A stretch of DNA of 64,000 bases from Camarhynchus parvulus (taxonomy: Eukaryota > Chordata > Aves > Passeriformes > Thraupidae), in NCBI RefSeq assembly GCF_901933205.1, contig NC_044573.1, positions 49,218,993-49,282,992 of the forward strand, read 5' to 3'. The stretch's first letter is position 1; every line of letters begins with the position of its first letter. The position numbers and the translations under genes were made by a program. Below the pieces are notes generated by a model. The model saw nothing but the letters and a program-made list of their open reading frames with translations. It searched no databases and was not told where the DNA came from. Shown one piece after another: positions 21,871 to 33,400 of this stretch.

Positions 21871-23984
21871 TGTGTGTGCACATGGCATTTTTTCTGAATT
21901 CTTTAAACCATTGCAGTTGTCTCTTGAGACAAGAGGGGTGCTGTGGTGATGCCAAAATGCTTGATGATGCTATTTATACAGTACCGAAGGGTTTCAATTA
22001 CTGCTCTGATGCAACTTGCTTTCATGCAGTGTAAATGTAGCTTTTGTACTTTTTTCTGCTGGGAGCTGTGCCTCATTGCCCAGGACTGTGGCAATGTAGC
22101 TTGGAACACCTAGTCCTCATGCTAGCTTTGCAGAAACAAGGGAGATATCTTTACCCACAGATCACTAAAATCTCTATGTCTTGTGTTGGCCTACAAGCTC
22201 ATTCCTACAAAGTTCAGAAGCTGGTTCCCCTCAGCTTCTCAAAGCCTGACTGACCTCCAGCTTCTCAAAGCCTGACTGACCACCTCCATCACTTTCCTTA
22301 CCATTGGCTTCTATCCCACAGAACTGAAAGAGGGTTTTGCTCACTCAGGATTAGACAGACATGAGCTGGTGCTGGAGTCTGGTCAGAAGTGGCTTCAGAA
22401 AGGAGGTTTGGCAGGAACAGGTTGTGTATAATGTGCTCACCACAGCCACAGACAAGGGTTTCACTGCTCACTGCCCTGCCTGCACATCTCTAATGGACTC
22501 AAGTGTCTGATGCTGCAGTGCTCTGTCCAACAGAGAAGGAACAGCATCTCACACACATGAGACAGGTAATTTCCTCTCTGCATACCTCTTTCCCATGTAT
22601 CTTTAACCTCTGTCTTCTTTTCTCTCCAAGGCTGATCATGCTGTCTCAGAGTTCTTCTCTACTTCCAAATGGCAAGAGCATTTCAAATGAGCATTCTTCC
22701 TGGATATCCACTTGTTTGAAGTAGTTTATCCCTCTGAATTAAACATTCAATGTGGAAACACATCTAAGCCAAGATTCATCTGGTTTTAGAAACTAGTTTC
22801 TACTCTATCATTTCTTGTTAAAAGTGTTTGCATTTACTAGGATAAAAGACAAGTCTTTTCCCCCTTCTCACTGATCAGGCATCCATCACAGATGCCTTCC
22901 CTAGGAAACCCTGGCACAGCCCCTGACAGCTGCACACCTTGTTTTCTATGGCATGATTTCCATTCTGGCACCAGCTATCCATGGCAACAAGAAACTCAGT
23001 CTGCCTGTATAGGCCTTTGTGTTTTAGATACAGCTATTGCTTAAACTTTTCCCATCATCTTATGCTTCTCCTACTGGCTTAAGGAAACAAAAATACAAAT
23101 GCACCAGTCACCTTTGAAAATTCTCAACCTCACAAACGTGATAGCCCTTTAGAATTTTTTTTGAGGAAGAACAGCAGAGTTAATATTAGCAGAATAAAAT
23201 TCAACAGTAGGAAAATATGGAAATTAAATTGATACAGGCTCCCAACACATTTAGCATCAGAATGGCATCACTAAAAGGCATAGGCTGCCAAGTTCATCTG
23301 CTCTGGCAACTGTGATTTGTTTTTAATCATTGCAGTACAAATGAGGCATTTCCAGACATCAACATATCCTTTGTGAAGACCTACAGGATAATAACATGAT
23401 ATATATTGAACAGGCACTGTTGTGACTGTTTTCCACCTTCTTTCTTGAAAGAAGCAGATATTTCTGTTCTTGCAGAGACATTGTTATATAATTGTTTGAG
23501 AACCAGCAGAAGCATTTGAAAAAATTGCCAGCTGTTCATTACAACTTTTCATCTGAATATTGCTCCCCACACAGCTGAGCTGCTGGAACAGATCTGAAGG
23601 GTGTTCTCTACATTAAAACCTGGACATATTAGTGCAAATTTCAACAATGGTTTTGGCTAGGTAAGACTAATTTTTCCAGGAGCAGACTGGGAGTGCTCGT
23701 ACAATCCATCAGTGCTCAGCTTCTAGAGCTGGGTGATAGAGCTAAGCAGGGGGCAATAAAACAACTGACATTAAAAGTTTCATTTAAAGCGTGGGTGTTG
23801 GGATTAGCTTTTGCATCCTTTGTCATGAGTGGGGGAAATTAAATTTAAAGCTGTTTGGTTCTGGCCCTTCTGTGGCTGAGACCAGCCAGAGACTTCATTG
23901 ACCAACAAAAAAAACCTGAGGGTGCAGAGAACAACTGGTGTTTTCTGCGTAAGTTTTGATCTCTGTCCAGTCCTTCTATTCTAC
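21871..23984. other. Intergenic DNA between the second LTR and the large CR1 copy
   Basis: Unique sequence apart from the 26-bp duplication. Short overlapping frames only. I see no exon with credible splice sites and no further repeat that I can name. Confidence 0.5.
22232..22283. repeat. 26-bp tandem duplication (two copies)
   Basis: The unit beginning 'cagcttctcaaagcctgact' is repeated head to tail at 22232-22257 and 22258-22283 with near identity over the 26-base period; the second copy diverges only at its end. It is a local slippage duplication with no coding context. Confidence 0.9.
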
Positions 23985-24898
23985 ACCCAGTTCTGTTTCA
24001 TGTTTTTAATGTCTTTGTTGATGATCTGTGTGAGGGGATCAAGTGTACTCCCAGTAAGTTCACAGATGACAATAAGTTGTGTAGGAGTGTTGATCTGCTG
24101 GAGGGCAGGAAGGCTCTGCAGAGGGATCTGGACAGGCTGGATCAGTGGGCCAAAGGCCAACCATGTGAGATTCAACAAGGCCCAGTGCCAGGTCCTGCCC
24201 TTGGGTCACAACAACCCCTTGCAGTGCTACAGGCTGGGGGCAGAGCAGCTGCCCAGCAGAAAAGGATCTGGGGGTGCTGATTCAAAGTGTCTGAACATGA
24301 GCCAGCTGTGGCCAAGAAGGCCAATGGCATCCTGGCCTGTATCAGGAATAGTGTGGTCACCAAGATCAGGGCAGTGATTGTCCCCCTGTACTGGCCACTG
24401 CTGAGGCCCCACCTTGAATTCCGTGCCTACTTTTGTGCCCCTCACTATAATAAAGACCTTGAGGTCCTGGAGCAAGTCCAGAGCTGGTGAAGGGTCTGGA
24501 GTACGAGTGCTGTGAGGAGCAGCTAAGGGAGTTGGGGGTGTTTAACCCAGAGAAAAGGAGGCTCATGGGGGACCTGATCATTGGCTACAACTCCTGCAAA
24601 AGTGGCTGTAGCCAAGTGGGGTTTGACCTCTTCTCCCAGGCAACAGGACAAGAGAACACAGCCTCAAGTTGCACCAGAGGAGATTCAGGTTAGACATCAG
24701 GGAGAATTTGCGATGGAACAACTCTGGAAAGGGTTGTTAAACATTGGAACAGACTTCCCAGGAAAGTGATAGAGTCGCCACCCCTGGAGGTGTTCAAGAA
24801 ATGACTGGATATTGTGATTTAGTTGACAAGGTCATGATCTGTCAAAGGTTATACTTAATCTTAGAAGTCTTTTCCAAAATAAATGGTGCTGTGATTCT
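23985..24898 (+). mobile_element. CR1 LINE copy of about 0.9 kb with degenerate ORF2 (reverse transcriptase C-terminal region) and complete 3' end
   Basis: The longest transposon remnant here. It begins near 'gttgatgatctgtgtgaggg' and carries the CR1 hallmarks 'agtgttgatctgctggaggg', 'gagggatctggacaggctgg' and 'ggtcctgcccttgggtcaca', down to 'gtcttttccaaaataaatgg' and 'gattct'. Translated pieces in different frames match the CR1 ORF2 C-terminal region: [12 protein letters not shown] (24150-24200), [15 protein letters not shown] then [11 protein letters not shown] (24310-24440), RELGVFNPEKRRLMGDLI (about 24520-24590). Frame changes and stops between them show that the element cannot encode a functional enzyme. 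It is 5'-truncated, as most CR1 copies are. Confidence 0.95.
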
Positions 24899-27160
24899 CT
24901 AACATGCCCATGGTCTGAGGAACAGCACAGTAGGGCCATTGTAGCTTGTTTGCCATGGATCTACATCTTCTCTGGTGTCTAATAAGGTCTTTCTGCAACT
25001 GGAAGAGTCCCAATGGGTATATGTGTTTATGTACACATCTCTGCCTTCTCTCAAATTTCTGCTGCATAGCAAGGGGAGAGCTTGCATTGCTGCTTTCCTT
25101 CCAGCACAAGCTACAATCTCTTTCTTCCTTCTATCTCTGGTTGTTTTTTGGGTTTTTTTTAATGTTCATTGTATTTGTAAGAATTCACATGGTATTTAAT
25201 TAAAGTTGTCCAATTAACTTGCAAGCTTTTGGAAGAGAGGATGACCACTTGTGCAGAAGCACACATGGCAGGGGTGGGGGGACTGTCACTCCTGTGTGCA
25301 CATATGCAAGCACTCTCCTCAGATGGAAATGAGGCTATAAAAATTTTTGTTTTATCTGTAAACTGTGTTTGCAGTGATTACAACATTTTTAAGATTAAAA
25401 AAAAATCAACAACAAACCAAACACAGACATATGGGCGAAGATACCAGCTTGGGTTTTTTCTGATTCCAGGTTAAGTGGGAAAACTAGGAATCAACACTAA
25501 TACAAAAAATAAACATCCATTTAACCTTTTGTTTTTGTTGTTGCTGTTCTGTTCATCTGGCATAAATTTGAAAAATAATAATAAATCTTTTGGGGGCTGT
25601 GATTGTTTTAACCTGCCAGTAACCCCCTTGAGTTCACCAGAGCAAAAGACAGCGAAAGCCTGTTTATTGTCCAGCAGGCACCTACACTTGTTGTAAGTGA
25701 AGTTCCATCTGGTCACAACATCGTGGATCATCTGGGTAACAGCCAGGCTTCATTTGCTTCATGTCCTGGACAGCATGAAGGCAGCCGAACAGGAATATTT
25801 AAATGACTGACCAACTGCAACCAAGTTTGCCCCTGAGAATTCGTTTAATAATGACTGCTCACTATGGAGCAGTAGCGGCTCTGTGAGTTGTTTTCTGTTT
25901 TAAATGAGCCAAGCTGGGCTCCATGGAATGATTTAGCCTTTTTATTAGGTGCCAGCAATTTACTGGAGGCACACTATTGCTCTTACCTTGGAAGATCAAG
26001 AGGTGGATATTGACTGTTCCTAAAATTCTTCCTGCAACTTGTTTATAAGAAAAACATGGAGAAACCTGGACTGCATAGCACAGCTAACAGAGCAGTTGTA
26101 TGGAGTGTATTTTAGACCTGTGCAGAGGGCACCTAAAGCTCTCCCATATCAGAATTTTCCAGGCTTTTGAAATTATTCATACCTATTTCTCACAAGGGCA
26201 AAAGACAGAATGCAGATGCACCACTTAGTTTTTTGTAACCCATTACCTGAGCACCCCTCAAAGAGACTTTTGGTGGCCAGCACTGCTATTTTAATGGCAG
26301 TGGTGGATGGGTAGGGACCCCCAGGGGCATAATACCTCTGCCTCCAGAGGTTCCCCAGCTGGGCAGGGGTAGCTCACAGCTGGCTGTGATGTCCTGCCAC
26401 CAGAATTATGTTCCCCTTGGAAAACTGGTCTGCAGATCTGGATTTGGGTGCAGGTCTCTGAAAGGGTAACCTAACACAAACGCCTGCAGCTTCAATTACA
26501 AATGTTGACAAAGGCAGTGCTTGCTAGGTGAATAATATCTTTCAGCTGGGGCTAGGAGGACACACAGATCCCAGCATGCTACCTGGACACTAATGAATGC
26601 TTCAAAAAATTCATTCTCTTTATAAATACTGGGTTGGCAGTGCCCAAAGAAGCCTTTTAAAGCACAATGAATCTTGTGAAGTTCTGTAAGTTGCTCACTG
26701 CTTGTTTATCATAACAAACTTACTCATAAATTATATGGACATGTGCCTGAGTTTACTTCCAGAGATGGCTGTGAAAGGTATTCCTTTCTGCTTTAAAATG
26801 TGGGCATTTTCTATAAAGATATCATTCCTGTAAGATCTTGGAGTAAAAAATATCCAAGAAAAAATGGCCTAGATACCACCTTGACAGCTATCAGGATGAT
26901 GTGTGGGCCATTCCTTTCAGAAAATCTCAGGAAGTAATGAATGATGATTACAGGGGCAAATTCATGACAAGTTGGTTGCTGTCGAGGCCATGGAGTATTT
27001 GAGGGATAGGCAGCCCACAGCTGGGCATACCTGTGCCTGCCACCTCCCACAGCCAGTCCTGGTGTACCATCTCAACAGAGAAAGATATGCTTAGGAGTTT
27101 ACAAAATTAGGTTTCAGAATCTCTTTGTGTCTGTATCTCTCTCTACATATAACCTGGATG
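24899..27160. other. Intergenic DNA, nothing recognised
   Basis: AT-rich unique sequence with T-rich and A-rich runs near 25.15 and 25.39 kb. No exon, RNA gene or nameable repeat is visible. The stretch at 26.58-26.75 kb is AT-rich with 'cactaatgaatgc' and 'aattatatggacatg' and could be regulatory, but there is nothing decisive. Confidence 0.5.
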
Positions 27161-27164
27161 TATG

Positions 27165-27480
27165 GACTCGGAAGCAAGCATACGCATAAACTTCAGATCA
27201 GCGAGGCCAATAACACTGGTGTCGCCACTGCTGGATAAAGCCGTGCCGGAGCTTAAGGAGGCACTAAAGAGAAGTTTGGTTCGATTCAAACTGCCCCAAA
27301 GTATTCTTTCCTTTCTCGGGCACTGCAGTATCTCCCCGAATCCGCTTGGAGTCACTGCAACACAGCGGCCGGGCCGGGGCCGGCCGGGGGGCGGCGGCAG
27401 AGCCGGGCTCCATCCCTGCATCCCCCGAGAGCGCTCCTGCCAGCAGCGGCACTGACGGCCCAGGTCCGAGCTGCCCCTAA
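27165..27480. promoter_or_regulatory. Small orphan CpG island in the gene-poor interval
   Basis: CpG dinucleotides become dense within otherwise CpG-poor DNA, with a core at 27340-27470 containing 'cggccgggccggggccggcc' and many CG steps. Open frames run on both strands (97 codons plus, 118 codons minus) but neither resembles a known protein and both are explained by GC-rich composition. Orphan islands of this kind often mark promoters of long noncoding RNAs or poised enhancers. The function is inferred. Confidence 0.65.
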
Positions 27481-30400
27481 ACATCGCACCCTGCCACATA
27501 CACCTTACGTGGTGTGCTTGAGTTGATGCTTATGAAAGCAGATATAGGCGAAGTGCATTTTCCTGCATGTTTGAGGGATACCTTTATGCTTCGTGAAGTA
27601 GTGTTAAAGAAAAGCATTAATTTGTTAGGAAAAGCAATTATTTCATTACTGCTTGTGCACTGAGATATGTGCTCATATGGAGCACATACCTCAGTCCCAT
27701 GGAGGGGATGGGGTTGATCATACCATCCTGTTTCTGCAGACACGTGCTTCTGCGGAGCTGGAAGCTCTGGGGGAGAAGGAGACGTGACTGGGAAAGAGCC
27801 CAGCTCTCTTCTCAAATGAAGATTGCAAAAATGGACAGAGATTGACAGAGCACAACTACTGAGAAGAGCATTGTCTTCGGGTTGTGAGCTGTACACAGTG
27901 AGCAGTGTATTTTACCAAAGAATTTTATTTTAAAACTTCCTTCATTTTTTCTGCTACTGTTACACAGTAAATCTCACAAATGCGGCAAAGGTGACAAGGG
28001 ATTACAACACTGCACAACACTCTAAATTGATACATTGCATTTTTAGCATGCCCTTTAACAAGAAAAAATGATATATAACAAATGAACATTAAAAGAAATG
28101 ATTTTCAATGGTTTGCTTGGCAGAGAGGTAAGAAAGCATAATAGCTGTAAGGAACAGTATTAAAACCCTATTAAATTATTACGTTACAGTTTCAGTCACT
28201 AAAAATTACTTGAATGCACATGAATCCATTTCAGTTTTATAAAGAAATCTTGGGTGTATTTCAGAGATGGGATGATTTTCCCTGGGCAGGAACAGCATAG
28301 TCATGTTTCTTGTGAAATACTCTGCTGTCCTCTGTCCCTTCTCCACATTACCATTTGCAATCCAGATATTTAGACCATGCCAAAGTATCGAATGAGGCAT
28401 TTACAGTAGCTCTGCTGCCATAGTTGCTTTGTGTGTGTTTTTGTCTCGAGCATTATATAATTTCAAAGGTATCTTCTGATCAATATCCTAAGCCACCAGA
28501 CAAATACATATTGAGTTAGTTTAGTAAAGGATCAAACCAGAATACAGAACTGATGCTGAGCAGACTGCGGGCACAGGCTGCAATTCTCTGGGCAGTCCCA
28601 GAGAGGCTGTGGCAATTGGTATTTAACAGCATTCCTCAGAAGGGTAAATGTGGTGTAAAATGCTGAATAGGAAGGAAGCTACTGCCTTTAACCTATTAAA
28701 AGCAAGGCATATTTTGAATCTAACTTAAAAAATACACATCATCCCTGGTTATTCTGAGTAAAGGATTTACTCAGATTTACACTCACCAAAACCAAAAAAA
28801 AACTGTTTAACAATAGTCATCACATAATTATATCCTCACATATATTTACTTTATTTTGATGAACATTACAGTATGTTTAGGCAATTTATTTATTTGAAAT
28901 TGTTTTCAACATTAAAGTTTAAATGATTATCATAACATTGATCTTGTCAGCAGAATATGCTCAAAGAAACCAGAGGATTCCATCATGAATACTTTATAAA
29001 TTTGCTTACTTACCACAGAATAGAACAACAGTGTTCCAAGGACAGAACAGACTGCAGTGTTGTGCAGGAGGACATCAAAATGGAGACTTCCACAGTGTCT
29101 GAAGGAATCTGAATACCTTTTCCATATAACTAGTAGATCTGAGTCTTAAGGATGCAAATGGCAATATATAATTATATTGGTTTTTTCCTTCAGCTATGCA
29201 CTTGACCTGAATTATGCTTTCCATCTGAAGCTTAATTTGTCTCTGCTGAATGGCATAATTTCCACTATCTGTATAATTAAAAATGAACAAATGCACACTA
29301 TAGATTTTCCAGTGTGGCAAATGATATATTTAATTTGGTTTCTTTATCTTCATTCTGTATGCTCAATCCAGCCCCAGTTTGCATGTAATCCATTTCTACA
29401 GCAAACCCTCTTTCTATATATTACATATATGTAGGGGTTATACAGTACTTGTGACTTAGACTTCCATAAAGAGCCTGGGAGCAGAGGAATTGACAAATCT
29501 GAAACATTCCCAAGAAATACAGGTCCAAGCAAATGCAGACATTTTCAATGTGAGCATTTTCAAAATGAAGATAAACTTTTCAATAAACTTCCATAAATAT
29601 GCAGTCTCTTTTCTAAGAAGTGCTGTTACAGAAACTGTATTAGCTGCAATGTAGGATTATATATACTATAAATGTGGTCATTTGGCTCTTTTTAGTAAGT
29701 GGTGACAGCTTAAAATTTTCCAAATGAACTGCACCACAGCATTTTTCAAGGTAATTGTTGCACTAATTTTTTATTTCCTAGATAGAAAGTACTCAGTGTT
29801 CAATAAAACACAACTTTATGAATTGTTGGATACTTTAAGTACATAAAAACTTCTCTTTAACTTCATTAAATCATATATTCCTTCTGACATGGAAGGTGAA
29901 GAGGGAGGGCAGGTACATTTTACTGTATGCTGCTGCTACCTATTGAGCCATGAAGGATTTTTCAGTGCACAGCCTGGAGTTTAGTAGTTGGCAGTGAAAC
30001 TGCTTCAAATTCCAGATAAATATATTTAACTCCTGCTTCTGTGATACTTTCTGGGTTAAACTACTGACATTAATTTGACCAGCAAATTGGACAGGATTTT
30101 AAGGGACATTTGAGATGTTAATAATCTATATAAAGGGAAACCAATTTCCATTTGCATTCTTAAGTCCTCCCCCCCAGAAACTTTCTGGAGCTTTTAAAGC
30201 TAAATATGCAACTCCTGCCTAGGACACTGCCCTGGGGCACCTCTGGGGTGATCCCTGAGCTGCTCTGTAGTAATGGGCTGCTCCCTCCTCTTTGCAAGGA
30301 GAAAACTACCCCAAGCGAATCCTTCCTGGAAGCAGAAGGTGGATTAGTTAATTAAGACTTAGGAAGTGTCTCTGAAGGTTGAGGACCCTGTTTTTAGCTT

Positions 30401-33400
30401 CTCATGGTCATATGAAAATGAAGGAGATTGAAATGCAGGTCAGGAAGCCCTGGGAAAGGGCTGATCTGTGGATGCTCTTGGAGACATGGCACTGAACAAC
30501 ACATGGCTGCCCTCAAACCCAGTTTGTTAAATGTTGTGGGTAAAACTCATTTATATGTGAAATCTCATGGTGCTTCTCAGTGTTAAACCACTCAGAAAGA
30601 ACAGGCTTTAGGATGATGGAATGAAAGCCACCTGAGCCCATCGAGGTGCAGGACATCCCCCATTTTGCTAGGGAATGTGCCCTTGTGCCTTAGGCTTTCA
30701 ACATCAGTGCTATATCACTTGCTTTGGACCAAGAGTCCAGGTTTGCACTATGCCAAAAGCCCTTCAGAAAGCAGGTTGTCTGTCAAAAAGACAGCTTCCC
30801 AAGACTACTGTAAGGTAAAGATTCAATTTAAGGGTGTGATCTTGCATTAAATAGAGCCAAGGACAAAAATCCCACTCATCTCAATAAGGCTGGACTGAGC
30901 TTACTGAGTGAAGTCTTGGAGGTTGATCTCCCAGGGACTAAGTCACCACCATAACCTGCACGTGGTGCCCTGGCAGTGGTGAGAACAGTCACACTTCCCA
31001 CCATCTCCCTGATGTTGCACTTTCTCCCAAAAGACATATATTTAGCTTTGAAATTCTTGACTTTAAAAAATATTTCCTCATACATTGGGGGCCCTTGTAG
31101 AAAAATAAAAAATGAAGGAAAATGAGAAAAATGAAAAAAAAATTAAAATTACCTCTAATAGACAAATTGAAATTTTTAAGTGGTAAGAAAGTATTTACAG
31201 TTTCCTGATGAAAAGTAACTTGCTAGATGTTGGAGTTTTTAGCATCTGCTTTATTTGTTTGTCTGGTTTTCTTAAATTATAATAATGATCTTGATAGTCT
31301 TATGTGAAAAGATGACTCCTGCAGAGATTTTCAGTTAAACAAAACCAGCAAAATTAATTTTCTACTCATCTATCTGAAGCAATTGAAGCAACAATATCAA
31401 TAGCTTACTTGTGGTAGCTCAAGTTGTTTTAAATTGCTTAAAACCCTAGACTTGTTATCTTTACATAAAAATAATTAGGGGTCAATAGTGTAATTTCTTT
31501 TGCCATGTGACAAAACCAAAACTCATCAGCCCAAGGCCCACTCATGTTAGCTCTAGCATGAGAGTGTTTCTCTGACCTTATCCATGTGCATATTGACATG
31601 CATTACAAATATCAGGCTGCCACACAGAGTCACAGACTGGCATAGTGACCATAAAGTCTGTGTCCCTCTTCGGTCTCCAGCAGCATTTCCCCTTGGCCTT
31701 CCCCAGGCAGCTGCCACTCCCTTGCCCTGCAGCCCTCCTTCCCAGCCCCTGGGATTTCATTGCCTCCCTTCCCATCCCTCACTCTGACACCATGTGAGCA
31801 CAGCAAAGCCTCGGCTTCAAAACGAGACAGGATTTTCTCATCCACGAAGTGGTGAAGAGAAAGTTGAAAAGTTGGCTCCAAAGCTCTGCCCACCAAAAGA
31901 ACTTTCAGATTTTTCATAGGTGTTAAGTTAAGCTCAAAATGTTGTTCATTTTTTAAGCATTTAAAAACACTCATTATGATTTGTTTTGGTTTATTTTGTG
32001 GTCTGGGGTTTCGTTTTTGAACAGTTAGTGGCCCAGGGTTCTTCTTCATTATTTCTCTAAAATACTGACAACTCAAATGTTTGCTAATGAGCTATTGCTA
32101 TTTTTGCTTGAGATCAGTCCGACAGTTTTGTTCACATCTGCCTGATCCCATTAACTCTTTCCTTGCTTTCTGTTTTTCACAGGTTGAGAGATGAGGCAGA
32201 TCTTTTTAGTTCTGTGTTTATTCACAAGTATCTGACAGGCTAGCTCCTGCATTTTTACCTGTAGGTCTCAAAAATGTTTTATGGAATCTAAACTATAACT
32301 TGTCATATATATAAATGAATAGAAATGTCTGACATTGTGGGGGGAGGGAGGAGGAAAAAAAACCAACAGTGAAATCACCAGAGAATGGAGATTAAAAGCT
32401 CTGCAGACAACTTTTTTGTTAGCACTGTGAGCATGACTACAGTACTGCATAAGTACAGTACTACAGTAACTCGCTGACTCCTTACTTTATATATCTTCCT
32501 GTGAGTTCTTGCATTCAAACCCGGCAGAGACCTGCGGGCAAAGCAGTTGGTTTCAAGCTGGTCTTTTGAGCAGGCTGGGCAAAGGCATCTGCCCGGGAGA
32601 GCACCCTTGGGAAGGTTTTTAATCAGTCTGTAACTGCATAAAGAGAAAGCACATTTCTGATTGTGACAACGAACTGTAGTGCCACCACTAAACAGTGATA
32701 GAATTGATGTCAGCAGCTCTGATGTTGATTGGCACCGAAGGCATGGAAAGGCGTTTTTCAATACCTCCTCCATCCTAGTGATCTGAAAAGGTAGCAGAAA
32801 GAGAAGAGAGGAGCATCAGGATGGGTGTTTATCCTGCAGGAAAAGGAAAAACCTTTACTTCCCATCAAAATTCCAGAAGCTTGGGCTCTTTCTGCTTAAT
32901 GCCATTTCAAATATTTTTGCTGCAGGGTAGGCTGAGCACTATTCCCATTTCATTGCCTGGGACAGGAGTTTTTTAAGTATCATGCCCCACACAGCTGTGC
33001 ACCAAGTACGTCTTCACACTGAGCTGGGAGCAGATCCCATGGTGAGGGGATGACATCTCCAGGGGCTGACAGAAAGCGAGAGCAGGCTGAGTCATTCCCT
33101 GTCTTGTTATCCTTCCTAGTGATGTCTCTGATTTGGGCTCCTTTCAGCCCTATTCATGAACAGATAACTGAGGGAAGGGCATAGGGAAAGTTATTTGCAT
33201 TCCAACATTACATTTAAAAGCAATAAATTACTGGCAACTATAAACAATCTCCCTGCTGACAGCACAGCTCATAAAAATCTGGGTTTGCGTTTTTGTTGCA
33301 TTCGCATGTGTGTGCGCATATTCAGCCTTGTGGGATTTCTTCCCTAGTATTTATTTTTCTGAATGCAGTGCACGATGGAATGAAGATTTTTGCTTCTTTC

